Part shown: positions 1 to 9,191 of the stretch, in pieces
How the letters are laid out: each line of letters begins with the position of its first letter
How positions within the stretch are numbered: position 1 is the first letter of the stretch
Origin: Planktothrix tepida PCC 9214
GTDB taxonomy: Bacteria > Cyanobacteriota > Cyanobacteriia > Cyanobacteriales > Microcoleaceae
Length of the DNA: 64,000 nucleotides
Direction of reading: 5' to 3'
Assembly (NCBI RefSeq): GCF_900009145.1
Contig: NZ_LN889803.1
Span: forward strand, 267,894 to 331,893
The notes under the pieces: generated by a model
Seen by the model: the letters and a program-made list of their open reading frames with translations, nothing else
Database searches by the model: none
What the model was told of the DNA's origin: nothing
Made by a program: the position numbers and the translations under genes

Positions 1-772
1 ATTCTGTGAGTTGCAAACTCGATAATCCGTGGACTGGAAAACTGGCAATTCCCAAAGAAATTGTCAGTTTTTCCCAAAATGCGTCATGCTTTTCTATCCT
101 CAATCTTTCAACTCCTGAACGCAGTTTTTCTGCTAAATTTTTAGCTTCTTCTAAAGACGTTCTGGGTAAAATCAGCATTAACTCTTCTCCTCCATATCGA
201 CAAGCAATATCTGATTGACGAATATTATCAATCAAAAATTGACTGATTTCCTGTAGAACCACATCTCCAACTTGATGCCCCCATTTATCATTAAACCTTT
301 TAAAATAATCGATATCAATCATAATAACACTGAGGACTTGCTGATGTTCCTGGGCATATTTAAGATGACGGTCTAAGGATTTTTCCTGATAACGTCGATT
401 AAACAAACCGGTCAAGGGATCTCGAATACTAAGATTGTGAGTATATTCTTCAATAAAATCTCCATGAGCCGTTGCTGTTTCTAAGATAATTCTCAAATCA
501 TGATTGGCTTGGCTGACAGTTTCCAGTAAGAGTCTGAGTTGACGTTCTGATGCTTTTAATTTAGCTTCAGCTAGTTTTCGTTCTCGGATTTCAAAGTGCA
601 ATTGTCGGTTGGATTCATATAATTGAGATTCTACTAAATCAGCATGAACGGTTGTTGCTTCTAATAAAATTTCTAAATCCAACTTTTCCCGTTTCAAGAT
701 TTCTAACTCTTGAGAGAGTTTTTCCGTTTCCAAGAACAGTTCAGAGAGTGAGTGGGGGGTGGTTTGCTGCAT
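1..772 (-). CDS. GGDEF-domain diguanylate cyclase (partial, C-terminus beyond window)
   Basis: Translating the minus strand from the ATG at 772 gives 257 uninterrupted codons running off the left edge. Residues 1-125 are mostly charged and look coiled-coil, with two similar segments (LLEATTVHADLVE and ILETATAHGDFIE). A GGDEF domain follows: DPLTGLFNRR, MIDIDYFKRFND, then the active-site loop CRYGGEEL. RQSD sits five residues before GGEEL and matches the product-inhibition I-site (RxxD). The predicted reaction is 2 GTP to c-di-GMP in the cytoplasm. No membrane segment is seen, so input probably comes through the coiled coil. A purine-rich AGAGGG lies about 10 bases before the ATG. It is the last visible gene of a same-strand run with a STAS protein, a GHKL-like protein and a nucleotide cyclase. 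Confidence 0.88.
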   Translation of the reverse strand, partial: MQQTTPHSLSELFLETEKLSQELEILKREKLDLEILLEATTVHADLVESQLYESNRQLHFEIRERKLAEAKLKASERQLRLLLETVSQANHDLRIILETATAHGDFIEEYTHNLSIRDPLTGLFNRRYQEKSLDRHLKYAQEHQQVLSVIMIDIDYFKRFNDKWGHQVGDVVLQEISQFLIDNIRQSDIACRYGGEELMLILPRTSLEEAKNLAEKLRSGVERLRIEKHDAFWEKLTISLGIASFPVHGLSSLQLTE

Positions 773-851
773 CTTTAAAGTATCCCTCTGGTCTATAAAT
801 AAATACTTTAGTTTAGCCTTTAGCCTTCATGGGTCATGGAAATGAAAGAAA

Positions 852-1205
852 TTATTTAATCTTGAGTTCCAAAGTTGGCATTAATCGTTGTAAATTTTTT
901 AGGGATTTTCCTTGCCAGGGAATTGTATTAGAGGCTAAAATGATTAATCCCATTTCTTTCTTTTGACGAACTTTAATAACAAATTTAGACAGCATATTAA
1001 TCCCCGAACTATTCAAAAACTCTAACTCTTGGAGATCCAGGGTAATCAAGGTGGGTTCTTCTAGCAAAATATCATTCAGTAACTTAATCACAGGATTAGT
1101 ATCTTCAAGACCACTCAAACGCAATGAACCTGATAACGTGATGGTATGGGTATTACTCTCATAGCTCACTTGATAATCTTCCGTTTTAAATTCTTTCATT
1201 ACCAT
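852..1205 (-). CDS. STAS-domain protein, anti-sigma-antagonist-like (Slr1659-like)
   Basis: This 117-residue protein is almost entirely one STAS domain. LDLQELEFLNSSGINML (about 56-72) corresponds to the phosphorylatable DSSG loop of SpoIIAA-type antagonists, with Ser66/Ser67 as candidate acceptors and Asn replacing the usual Asp. Proteins of this size beside the 206-residue upstream partner resemble the Synechocystis Slr1658/Slr1659 pair; that match is from memory. It probably binds or is phosphorylated by the GHKL-like protein encoded 50 bases upstream, in a partner-switch manner. The direct output is unknown. AAGGA lies 8 bases before the ATG. The next gene downstream encodes a diguanylate cyclase, a possible target. 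Confidence 0.8.
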   Translation of the reverse strand: MVMKEFKTEDYQVSYESNTHTITLSGSLRLSGLEDTNPVIKLLNDILLEEPTLITLDLQELEFLNSSGINMLSKFVIKVRQKKEMGLIILASNTIPWQGKSLKNLQRLMPTLELKIK

Positions 1206-1255
1206 TGTTATAATCCTTATATTTTGGGGGTAAATTAAACGTGGAATTTTAAAGT

Positions 1256-1876
1256 TTAAATGGCAAGTTGAACCATTGTTGTGACGTTGACAATTTTAGG
1301 TTCTGTTTGAATGGTTTCAAATTTCCATCCCAATCGAGCGAAGTAATCATTAATCATGGTTAAATATCCCAAGCCAGACTGGGTATCATTTTCTAAATTT
1401 TGTTCGATTTGCTTAATATACAATTCTTCGATATCAGAATTTATCAGTTTTTCAATAAACTCTTGAAAGGGTTGAACAGCTTCAGGAGTAATGCTATTCA
1501 CGACAACAAAGATTAGTCTATCTGTTTTTAAATACAGTTGAATGCTAATGGGTTGATTGACTGTATCATCGCTAAATTTCATCGCATTTTCTAATAATTC
1601 ATTTGCAATAAAACTAACGGAACTTTTAATGTCATTTTGTCGAGAGGAAGTCGCTTGATCATATTCACTTTTTGGGAAAAATGTTGTTACATAATCAGCC
1701 ATAAAATTAGCTGACAAACCATTATTACGCCAACGCTGTTTGAGCGGCATGGAATAGGGAGAGAAACCAATCATCAGAAATTCATTGCTGACGAGAGGAA
1801 CTTCAACAAAGTCGCCAAAAATCTCGGTCATAAATTCTTTAAGTGATAACAAACCAAAGGCTATTGAGCTAATCAT
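1256..1876 (-). CDS. Divergent GHKL/HATPase-type regulator (Slr1658-like)
   Basis: This 206-residue protein has parts of a GHKL ATPase fold. The N-box is ELLENAMKFS (about 91-102) and a G2-type stretch is QSGLGYLTMIND (about 166-178). The G1 box DxGxG expected between them is absent; VVVNSITPE sits there instead, so ATP binding may be altered or lost. The N-terminal part has a conserved-looking FGDFVEVPL and a QRWRNNGLSANF segment that I do not associate with a known catalytic site. The STAS gene follows after 50 bases, so the two probably form a two-protein switch like SpoIIAB/SpoIIAA. Kinase activity is not demonstrated by the sequence. Confidence 0.75.
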   Translation of the reverse strand: MISSIAFGLLSLKEFMTEIFGDFVEVPLVSNEFLMIGFSPYSMPLKQRWRNNGLSANFMADYVTTFFPKSEYDQATSSRQNDIKSSVSFIANELLENAMKFSDDTVNQPISIQLYLKTDRLIFVVVNSITPEAVQPFQEFIEKLINSDIEELYIKQIEQNLENDTQSGLGYLTMINDYFARLGWKFETIQTEPKIVNVTTMVQLAI

Positions 1877-2267
1877 TTTACTTTTTTACGAAAAGTAAAC
1901 AAGGGTAAAATAAATAAATTTAGGGAAAAGCACTAAAACAGTGGGAGTCGAATCTCTAAGTGTAACTGGGCTAGGGTGAGTGTAAACAATCTAACCCCAT
2001 AAAGCAGCTTGGTGAACTGTTGTCAACTTCCCGATTGAAATCTTAGCAAAAGCTGTGGGAGCTTATTTTATCATACAATGTTAAAAACATTAATCCAATT
2101 TTTAAAGGATAAAGAAAGATTTAATCCAGATTCTGCAATGACCTAGATTACTAAACTTGTGTACAAGCTGTCAAGAAACAATTGATCTAGATCCTCCCGG
2201 TCTAAAATTTAACTCCTTTTCTGTTTCTTTCAAGCTGAATTTGCTGATCCTGTTGAAACAATGCAGA
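1877..2267. other. Intergenic region between GHKL-like gene and nucleotide cyclase
   Basis: About 390 bases without a convincing ORF on either strand. It may carry the promoter of the Slr1658/1659-like pair, read on the minus strand. I see no clear hairpin, tRNA or riboswitch. Confidence 0.5.
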
Positions 2268-4847
2268 TTACCTTGAGAAAGATTGCAGCACACGCTGTAA
2301 ATAAATTTGAGCAACTTGATCCGATGGATTTTCCCGCAAACAGGTTTCAAAACAATGAGCAGATTCAGGAAAAGCTTCCAGATGATAGAGGGTTAAGGCT
2401 TGTTCAAATAACGTTTTTGTTGCCACTTTTCTGCGATATAAATCGGGCGGATCAGCATCAAAAACTTCAAAAACTGATACCATTTCTGATTTTCCTTTCA
2501 CCCTAACTTTATCAATCACACGGAAGGAATAGATATTAGGATCTTCCAGTCGCAAAAAGGTATGTTCACTAATTAATAAAGGGATGCAATAACGTTTACT
2601 TAATTCCTCTAGTCGAGCTCCTAAATTTACAGCATCGCTAATAACGGTACTATCCATTCTGTGTTGTCCACCAACAATCCCTAACATTAAATCCCCCGTA
2701 TTAATTCCAATGCCAATTGTAATCGGAGGACGATCAGGACGTTGACGAGTGAGATTATATTCTGACAAGCGTTGTAACATTGAAATTCCAGCTTTGACGG
2801 CATCATCAGCACTACCTCCAAACAGTGCCATAATCGCATCGCCAATATATTTATCAATAAATCCTCGATTTTCAGTAATCGCAGGTTCCATCCGCGATAA
2901 ATAAGCATTAATAAATTTAAAGTTATCTTCAGGAGTCATCCGTTCAGACAGTTGGGTAAAACTGCGAATATCTGAAAATAAAATCGACATTTCTTTTTGT
3001 ACCGCATCCCCCGATTTAACATCCACTAAACTTTCATAGCCTAAAAACGATAAAAATTGATTCGGAACAAATCGACCCGCCGCATCCGTTAATTGTTCTT
3101 CTTCATCTAAGGCTAATTCTAAATTACAATTAATCTCAAACATTTCTTCAATAAACCGTTGCCGTTCTTCTTCGGCGCGTCGGCGTTCTGTAATGTCTTG
3201 AAACACGCCAATGGCATAGGCAATTTGTCCCCATTCATCATAAATTGGCGTTCCCCAAGTTTGTAAGGGAATAATTCGCTCTAAATATTCAATTTCTAAT
3301 TGATCAACACTGCCAATTCCCTCATGCAAAGCTTTAAAAATAGGTAAATTTTCTAAGGGATAGGGTTTCTTAATATCTGAGGAGGAATTAGAATAAATAT
3401 TCAATTTTAAAGGGGGATCAGAAAAGAAAACTTTGTTTCCTAATAATTCTTTAACCACTTGATTCGTATAGTATAATTTTCCGGTGGCATCCACAACCAC
3501 GACTCCTAATGGAATCGCTTCTAAAAGTTGATAGAGTCGTTGATTTTGTACTCGTAATTCCGCCATTAAATCCAAATTTTCGGTTTTAAGGCGTTGGTTG
3601 AGTAGGGTAATTTCTTGATAGGCTTGGGTTAATTGAGTTTTCTGAGCTTCAACGGTTTGTTTTTCTTTTTTTAATTGGGTGAAGCTGTCTCGTAATTGAG
3701 CTTCTTTCTGCTGAAGAAGGGCAACTTTTTCTTCTAAACCTGCATAAAGACGGCGTAATTGTCGAGTCATTCGGTTAAAAGCGATCGCTAATTGTCCGAT
3801 TTCATCATCGGTTGTCACTGGCGCAACTAAGGTTAAATCTCCATCCGATACTTGAGTTGCCGTCTGGGTAATTGCTAAAATGGGACGAGTAATTTGTCGA
3901 GCTAGAATATAGACTCCTACAGCTAAAATAACCGCCGAAGTTAATCCAACTGATAAAATAATCCAAGCCAATCGATGGGCAGGTGCATCGGCTTCTGATT
4001 GGTGCATTTCTACTAATAATGCTAAGTCTTGTTGATCTAACCACCGATAAACCCCAATGACTGGAATTCCTGCATAGTTTAAATAGATTTTGCGACCGTC
4101 TTGTCCCGCTAACGCCGCTTCAATTCCCCGGCTATGAATCTGAGTCGGAAAGTCATTTCGACCAAAACCTTCGGCGGTGACAAACCTCTGAGATCGATCT
4201 ACTAAATAAGTTTCCCCACTCTTACCTAAACCGGTTTTATCAAAAACAATTTCTTCCATTTTTTTCAGGTTTAAATGAGTGACTAGCACCCCAAAGACAT
4301 TTTGATCTTGTCCAGTAATGGGTGTGGAAATAGTTAAAGTGGGTTTATGGGTGATCGGCGAAAAATAAATATTTTGTACAAAAGTATGGTAACGACCTTC
4401 TTTAAAATATTGTTCGTTAAATCGATATTGGCCTTCAAATTCGGGATTGGTCGAAAAAATAACTTTTCCGTCCTTAGCTGTCAAAAGCTGCACTTTCTTT
4501 AAGTCTGGTTTAGCAGCTAGAGCAGAAGCCATATATTGCTTAATTTGAATATAGGCATCCCTCCATTGGGGGGAACGCGCATCCACCGTCAATAGAATCG
4601 CTGCGGCTGTTTTGAGATCGGGTAATTGTGCTAAAGAAACGGTTGCATTTTTTTGATTCTCCACCCATAGATTTAACGCTTCTTCTTTCAGGGTAGCCGT
4701 CACTTCCAATCGGTCAAACACCAACTGTTGAATGGAGGCTTTGGCGCTTTGAAAGGCGATGGCCCCCACACAGAAGACGGTTACTACAGATAACAGTAAA
4801 AAGTAGACCACAAGCCTGGACATCAGGCTTTTTGTCCAGAATTTCAT
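2268..4847 (-). CDS. Membrane class III nucleotide cyclase with Cache, HAMP and PAS domains
   Basis: An 859-residue receptor cyclase. TM1 lies at about 12-30 and an extracellular Cache-type sensor at about 35-285. TM2 is at about 290-312, followed by HAMP (312-365), a coiled coil, PAS (about 435-560) and the class III catalytic domain (about 610-800). Metal-binding Asp residues are in FSDIRSFT and IGDAIMALF. The transition-state Asn and Arg are in DAVNLGARLE. The substrate Lys precedes YIGDAIM, and Thr in STVIS takes the position occupied by Asp in class IIIa. Lys plus Thr suggests a class IIIb adenylyl cyclase, a group often stimulated by bicarbonate. A C-terminal extension of about 60 residues is TPR-like. 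The product is probably cAMP, made in response to an external ligand and a PAS signal. Confidence 0.88.
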   Translation of the reverse strand: MKFWTKSLMSRLVVYFLLLSVVTVFCVGAIAFQSAKASIQQLVFDRLEVTATLKEEALNLWVENQKNATVSLAQLPDLKTAAAILLTVDARSPQWRDAYIQIKQYMASALAAKPDLKKVQLLTAKDGKVIFSTNPEFEGQYRFNEQYFKEGRYHTFVQNIYFSPITHKPTLTISTPITGQDQNVFGVLVTHLNLKKMEEIVFDKTGLGKSGETYLVDRSQRFVTAEGFGRNDFPTQIHSRGIEAALAGQDGRKIYLNYAGIPVIGVYRWLDQQDLALLVEMHQSEADAPAHRLAWIILSVGLTSAVILAVGVYILARQITRPILAITQTATQVSDGDLTLVAPVTTDDEIGQLAIAFNRMTRQLRRLYAGLEEKVALLQQKEAQLRDSFTQLKKEKQTVEAQKTQLTQAYQEITLLNQRLKTENLDLMAELRVQNQRLYQLLEAIPLGVVVVDATGKLYYTNQVVKELLGNKVFFSDPPLKLNIYSNSSSDIKKPYPLENLPIFKALHEGIGSVDQLEIEYLERIIPLQTWGTPIYDEWGQIAYAIGVFQDITERRRAEEERQRFIEEMFEINCNLELALDEEEQLTDAAGRFVPNQFLSFLGYESLVDVKSGDAVQKEMSILFSDIRSFTQLSERMTPEDNFKFINAYLSRMEPAITENRGFIDKYIGDAIMALFGGSADDAVKAGISMLQRLSEYNLTRQRPDRPPITIGIGINTGDLMLGIVGGQHRMDSTVISDAVNLGARLEELSKRYCIPLLISEHTFLRLEDPNIYSFRVIDKVRVKGKSEMVSVFEVFDADPPDLYRRKVATKTLFEQALTLYHLEAFPESAHCFETCLRENPSDQVAQIYLQRVLQSFSR

Positions 4848-5096
4848 TCAATTGGCCCTTCATCACCTGTCACAACTCACGTTTTCAAGGTCTTTTGTCT
4901 GGCTAAGGACTTTCTTTTACCTATATTAGCTAGTTCCGAAAGAACTCATTGCAGCAGCCTCAATTGGTGATCCTTATTTTATCGGGTTTCGGTTGACCCT
5001 TGAGTATTGAGGCTTTATTGTTGACAGCGAATCCCTCACACCTGACCCTTGAGTTCATGCCAAAATTGAAGAACTGTTAACTTGAAATTTACCTTT

Positions 5097-6215
5097 ATGT
5101 CAAGACCTACTGTCTATTTAGCGATTACAAATCATGGATTTGGTCATGCTGTGCGATCTGCTGCGGTTGCTAATGAAATTCAAAAGCGTTGTCCTGATGT
5201 GTTATTAATTCTGGTGACAACAGCACCTCGATGGTTATTAGAATCTTATCTGGAGGGGGATTTTATTGTCCGTCCCCGTGGGTTTGATGTGGGGGTAGTG
5301 CAGTCTGATAGTTTAACGATGGATAAAGCTGCAACTTTACAGCAATGGCAACAAATTCGCCAACAAGACCGTTCAATTATTGCCGGGGAAGTCAGTTTTA
5401 TTAAACAAAATAAAGTTAATTTAATTTTAGCAGATATTCCCCCCTTAGCTTCAGCGATCGCCTCATCTGCGGGAATTCCCTGTTGGATGATGGGGAATTT
5501 TGGTTGGGATTTTATCTATCGAGATTGGGGGGAAGAGTTTATGGAATTAGCGGATTGGATTTCGGGTTGTTTTAGTCAATGCGATCGCTTATTTCGCTTT
5601 CCCCTTCATGAACCGATGACGGCTTTTCCCCATACAATTGATGTGGGTTTAACGGGGGGAAATCCTCGGTTTAATTTAGAAGCTTTGAGAGAAAAATTAG
5701 GAATTACGACTCCTCCTGAAAAAACTATCTTATTAACTTTTGGCGGTTTGGGATTAAATGCAATTCCGGTTCATAATTTTGAACAATATTCTGATTATAC
5801 CTTTATTACCTTTGATGTAAATTTACCGTCTTTCCCGAATTTAGTTCAAGTAAGTAATTTTTTGCAATTACCGGATATTGATTCCCATTTATTTCGTTTG
5901 CGTCCGGTGGATTTAATGCCTTTGTGTGGACGAGTTATTTCTAAACCGGGATATAGTACCTTTGCGGAAGCATTACGGTTAGATATTCCTTTAATTTCTT
6001 TAACAAGAGATGGATTTGCCGAAGCCCCCGTTTTATTAGACTGGTTACAAAATTATGGGACGCATCAACTGATCCCGTCGGCTGAATTTTTTGAAAATAA
6101 TTGGGATTTTATCCATCAACCTCTACAACCCCCTCAGCTTTCTGAAAGATTAGATAAAAATGGCAATGAAGCGATCGCTCAAGCGGTTGTTGACTATCTT
6201 TTGAATTTACCTTAA
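5097..6215 (+). CDS. GT-B-fold glycosyltransferase-like protein
   Basis: I chose the ATG at 5097; a TTG 15 bases upstream is in frame but adds only MKFTF. The 372-residue protein has a two-lobed GT-B layout. The N-terminal loop is AITNHGFGHAVRSAAVA and a second-domain start is KTILLTFGGLGLN. The C-terminal donor-binding region KPGYSTFAEALRLDIPLIS resembles MurG/GT28 and GT1 enzymes. It probably transfers a sugar, but donor and acceptor cannot be read from sequence. No membrane segment or signal peptide is present. It stands upstream of the YjbQ gene on the same strand with a 47-base gap, so co-transcription is possible without an obvious functional link. Confidence 0.75.
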   Translation: MSRPTVYLAITNHGFGHAVRSAAVANEIQKRCPDVLLILVTTAPRWLLESYLEGDFIVRPRGFDVGVVQSDSLTMDKAATLQQWQQIRQQDRSIIAGEVSFIKQNKVNLILADIPPLASAIASSAGIPCWMMGNFGWDFIYRDWGEEFMELADWISGCFSQCDRLFRFPLHEPMTAFPHTIDVGLTGGNPRFNLEALREKLGITTPPEKTILLTFGGLGLNAIPVHNFEQYSDYTFITFDVNLPSFPNLVQVSNFLQLPDIDSHLFRLRPVDLMPLCGRVISKPGYSTFAEALRLDIPLISLTRDGFAEAPVLLDWLQNYGTHQLIPSAEFFENNWDFIHQPLQPPQLSERLDKNGNEAIAQAVVDYLLNLP

Positions 6216-6262
6216 AATTTAAGCATAATAAAGCCATAAAGGGCTTACTACGGGTTTTAATT

Positions 6263-6679
6263 ATGGCGCATTATCAGGAAATTTTAGAGATTCAGACCAG
6301 TGGTAAATCATTTTCTAATATTACCCATTATGTGCAGGAAATTGTTAAAAATTCGGGGATAAAAATCGGAATTTGTCATTTGTTTTTACGACATACTTCC
6401 GCCAGTTTAATTATTCAAGAAAATGCTGATCCTGATGTTTTAAGAGATTTAGAGAACTTTTTATCGAAATTAGTTCCTGAAGGTAATTATTATATTCATG
6501 ATGCGGAAGGCTTAGATGATATGCCAGCCCATATTAGAACCGTTCTCACCCATACCTCTGAACAAATCCCCATTTCCCAAGGACGATTATTATTAGGAAC
6601 CTGGCAAGGAATCTATCTCTGGGAACACCGTCGCCATCGTCATAGCCGTGAATTAGTCGTACATATTATGGGGGAATAA
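6263..6679 (+). CDS. YjbQ/UPF0047 family protein (secondary thiamine-phosphate synthase-like)
   Basis: The 138-residue length is typical of the small UPF0047 family. Recognisable blocks are CHLFLRHTSASLIIQENADP, the acid-rich VPEGNYYIHDAEGLDDMPAH, GRLLLGTWQGIYLWEHR and a C-terminal HRHSRELVVHIMGE. The conserved His, Asp and Glu residues cluster as expected for the trimeric metal-binding site of this family. Some members have weak thiamine-phosphate synthase activity, but the true role is unsettled. The protein is cytoplasmic. Confidence 0.88.
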   Translation: MAHYQEILEIQTSGKSFSNITHYVQEIVKNSGIKIGICHLFLRHTSASLIIQENADPDVLRDLENFLSKLVPEGNYYIHDAEGLDDMPAHIRTVLTHTSEQIPISQGRLLLGTWQGIYLWEHRRHRHSRELVVHIMGE

Positions 6680-6747
6680 TATTAACATATTATTTGATGG
6701 CAATTATAGGTTATAATTTTGATTAATACGATTTGAGGTTAATCGTT

Positions 6748-7041
6748 ATGGTACAATAAACCCATCCTATTCATGACGAATATCCTGAACCCAAGGGAAC
6801 TTTAACCCGTTCTCTGAAATATTATGCGAGAACCCCTGAAGAACCGAAATTATTAGCTAGGGAGGTTTATTTTGTTTCTTCTGAACTCTGTTTTTATGAA
6901 ATAAAACGCAGTTTAGTATTATCTATTAAAACTGGGGCTACCGATGAAGGACTCGAAAAATTAAACGCTATTAGTACCATCAATGTCAAGCATTTAGGGT
7001 TGTTTTCCAATGCTCAAGAATGGCAAAATATTAGTTATTAA
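6748..7041 (+). pseudogene. Conserved-looking small gene broken by a stop at codon 4
   Basis: The ATG at 6748 opens M-V-Q then TAA (6757-6759), after which the same frame stays open for 93 more codons to TAA at 7039-7041. The downstream translation begins THPIHDEYPEPKGTLT and ends NVKHLGLFSNAQEWQNISY. It has normal codon use and a protein-like composition. No ATG, GTG or TTG occurs in frame between the stop and about 6999, so it has no ordinary replacement start. I do not recognise the family. It is most likely a recently inactivated gene, or a sequencing error at one base of the TAA. Confidence 0.6.
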
Positions 7042-7055
7042 ATCTCTAGTAACGG

Positions 7056-7091
7056 TGGGGTGAGTCAGTGGATTTTTTCTAACTCACCCCA
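7056..7091. terminator. Hairpin between convergent gene ends
   Basis: Perfect 10-bp stem TGGGGTGAGT (7056-7065) and ACTCACCCCA (7082-7091), with a 16-base loop rich in T. It sits 10 bases past the hemL stop and 14 bases past the broken gene that faces it. There is no U-tract after either arm, so its role as a bidirectional terminator is inferred from position. Confidence 0.5.
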
Positions 7092-7101
7092 ACCCCAAAA
7101 C

Positions 7102-8397
7102 TTACAAACTAGACATCACTTCTCTAGCCGCTGCTAAGGTTTTTTCAATGTCTTCATCCGTATGAGCTAAAGACGTAAACCCAGCTTCAAATTGAGAAGG
7201 AGCTAAATAAATTCCCCGCTCTAACATTCCACGATGGAAACGGCTAAATTTAGCTAAATCGGATTTTTTAGCATCCTCATAATTGTGGACTGGCCCTTGG
7301 GTAAAAAATAAACCAAACATTCCACTAATTTGTCCCCCACAAGCCGCATGACCGGTTTCTTTAGCTATTTTTAACAACCCCTCACTTAATTTTTTGGTGA
7401 TTTTATCCAAATATTCATAAGTTCCAGGTTTTTGCAATAACTCTAGGGTTTTGATTCCCGCAGTCATCGCTAAAGGATTTCCTGATAAGGTTCCCGCTTG
7501 ATACATCGGGCCAGCCGGAGCGACCATTGACATAATATCCCGACGTCCACCATAAGCACCAACAGGTAAACCGCCACCAATGACTTTTCCTAATGTCGTT
7601 AAGTCCGGTGTCACCCCGAATTTCTCTTGAACTCCGCCATAAGCAATGCGGAAGCCAGTCATCACCTCATCGAACACTAATAAAGCCCCATTTTCCTTTG
7701 TCAGTACCCGTAGACCTTCCAAAAACCCAGCATCGGGAGGAATAAAGCCAGCGTTGCCTACAATCGGTTCTAGGATGACTCCGGCAATTTCACCTGGATT
7801 TTCAGCAAATAGCTGTTTGACGGCTTCTAGGTCATTGTAGGGGGCTGTGAGGGTACTACTGGTAACGGATTTGGGAACTCCAGGAGAATCAGGTAAACCC
7901 AATGTAGCGACCCCTGAACCTGCTTTCACGAGGAACATATCTCCATGTCCGTGATAGCAGCCTTCAAATTTAATTAATTTATCCCGTCCGGTGAAAGCCC
8001 GCATCAAACGCAATACGGATAAACACGCTTCCGTTCCTGAATTGACAAATCGTACCATTTCAATGCTCGGAACTGCATCAATTACCATTTCAGCTAGAAC
8101 ATTTTCTAATACGCAAGGAGCACCGAAACTGGTTCCTTTGTCTAAAGCGTCTTTGAGGGCGTTGATGACATCGGGATGGGTATGACCGCAAATGGCTGGC
8201 CCCCAGGAGCCAACATAATCAATATATTGATTACCGTCAACATCCCAAACATAAGCCCCTTTGACTCTATCAAAGACAATGGGTTGTCCCCCGACGGACT
8301 TAAACGCCCGTACTGGAGAATTAACGCCACCCGGCATTAGTTTTTGGGCTGCGGCAAAAATTTCTTCTGATTTTGTAGTTATTAAGGGTAGGGTCAC
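7102..8397 (-). CDS. hemL: Glutamate-1-semialdehyde 2,1-aminomutase
   Basis: This 431-residue PLP enzyme converts glutamate-1-semialdehyde to 5-aminolevulinate, the last step of the C5 route to heme, chlorophyll and phycobilins. Motifs are the N-terminal [16 protein letters not shown], the PLP-phosphate region [25 protein letters not shown] and [12 protein letters not shown]. The Schiff-base lysine lies in [18 protein letters not shown], near residue 270. Length and all motifs are standard and no defect is visible. It is transcribed alone, away from the HisE gene, with two small palindromes in the gap. Confidence 0.98.
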   Translation of the reverse strand: MTLPLITTKSEEIFAAAQKLMPGGVNSPVRAFKSVGGQPIVFDRVKGAYVWDVDGNQYIDYVGSWGPAICGHTHPDVINALKDALDKGTSFGAPCVLENVLAEMVIDAVPSIEMVRFVNSGTEACLSVLRLMRAFTGRDKLIKFEGCYHGHGDMFLVKAGSGVATLGLPDSPGVPKSVTSSTLTAPYNDLEAVKQLFAENPGEIAGVILEPIVGNAGFIPPDAGFLEGLRVLTKENGALLVFDEVMTGFRIAYGGVQEKFGVTPDLTTLGKVIGGGLPVGAYGGRRDIMSMVAPAGPMYQAGTLSGNPLAMTAGIKTLELLQKPGTYEYLDKITKKLSEGLLKIAKETGHAACGGQISGMFGLFFTQGPVHNYEDAKKSDLAKFSRFHRGMLERGIYLAPSQFEAGFTSLAHTDEDIEKTLAAAREVMSSL

Positions 8398-8442
8398 TCT
8401 GAGATAATCTCCTTGAATGGTAAAATTGTTTAGGTTAATGCG

Positions 8443-8498
8443 TTAAAAGCTGTATGAATATCGCTTTTTTACAGCTTTTTAACAGGCAGGATGCCTGT
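8443..8498. repeat. Two adjacent palindromes between hemL and hisE-like gene
   Basis: The first pairs TTAAAAGCTGT (8443-8453) with ACAGCTTTTTAA (8471-8482). The second is ACAGGCA-gga-TGCCTGT (8482-8498), a form that recurs between genes in many cyanobacteria. They lie in the divergent promoter region and could be mobile intergenic palindromes or regulatory structure. Confidence 0.5.
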
Positions 8499-8564
8499 TC
8501 CACAGGAAAACCAACAAGATGATATTGTAGTCAAGTTAGGGTTCTGGTTGTATTGGTTAAATTT

Positions 8565-9140
8565 ATGTCAAGCTCAAAACCCCTAGAGTTAAGCCTGTTG
8601 AGTCCTATTGATACAATTCGTTACAATGAAAAAGGATTGATTCTGGCCGTTATCCAAGATTGTTTAGAAGGAACGGTGTTTACCTGGGTTTGGATGAATG
8701 CAGCAGCTTTAGAAAAAACCCTATCCTCTCAGCAAGTTTGGTCTTGTCAAGAGGCAGAAATTGTGTTATGGAATGCAGAAATTTTAGTCAAAGAAATTCG
8801 CTACAGTGATGAAAATCCAATGGTGATTATTGGAGTTGAAGAACAACATCAGGAATTATCAGGAAATACCTTATCAGGATTATTTGATGTGATTTGCGAT
8901 CGCCGTGACTATCCCCAACTCGAATCCTATACTTGTAAATTATTAGCGGGGGGAGATAACAAAATTCTCAAAAAAATTGGGGAAGAATCCGCCGAAGTGG
9001 TGATGGCTTGTAAGGACAAAGACAAAGATGCGATCGCCGGGGAAGTTGCTGATTTATTTTATCATACTTTAGTGGCTTTAGCGTATCATGATGTAGATTT
9101 GAGAGAAGTTTATCAAAAATTAGAAGAACGACGAAAATAA
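8565..9140 (+). CDS. Phosphoribosyl-ATP pyrophosphohydrolase (HisE) with degenerate HisI domain
   Basis: The start is placed at the ATG at 8565; an in-frame TTG at 8553 would add four residues. In this 191-residue protein, residues about 105-190 are a good HisE domain: LFDVICDRRDYP, LAGGDNKILKKIGEESAEVV, GEVADLFYHTLVAL. HisE hydrolyses PR-ATP to PR-AMP in histidine synthesis. Residues about 12-100 align with HisI (LILAVIQDCLEGTVF, WMNAAALEKTL), but the cyclohydrolase signature is missing. No DCDxD metal ligands and no GxACHTGxxSCF segment with its zinc cysteines and histidine are present. The HisI half is therefore probably inactive, and a second HisI or HisIE should exist in the genome. Confidence 0.85.
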   Translation: MSSSKPLELSLLSPIDTIRYNEKGLILAVIQDCLEGTVFTWVWMNAAALEKTLSSQQVWSCQEAEIVLWNAEILVKEIRYSDENPMVIIGVEEQHQELSGNTLSGLFDVICDRRDYPQLESYTCKLLAGGDNKILKKIGEESAEVVMACKDKDKDAIAGEVADLFYHTLVALAYHDVDLREVYQKLEERRK

Positions 9141-9191
9141 ACCCGTAGGATGTGTCAGCAACTTTAGAATTGTTCTATCTCAAGCCCTCTA

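Noticed and set aside
6-218. Plus-strand ORF at the left edge
   Set aside because: It is the antisense shadow of the GGDEF gene, whose motifs are clear on the minus strand.
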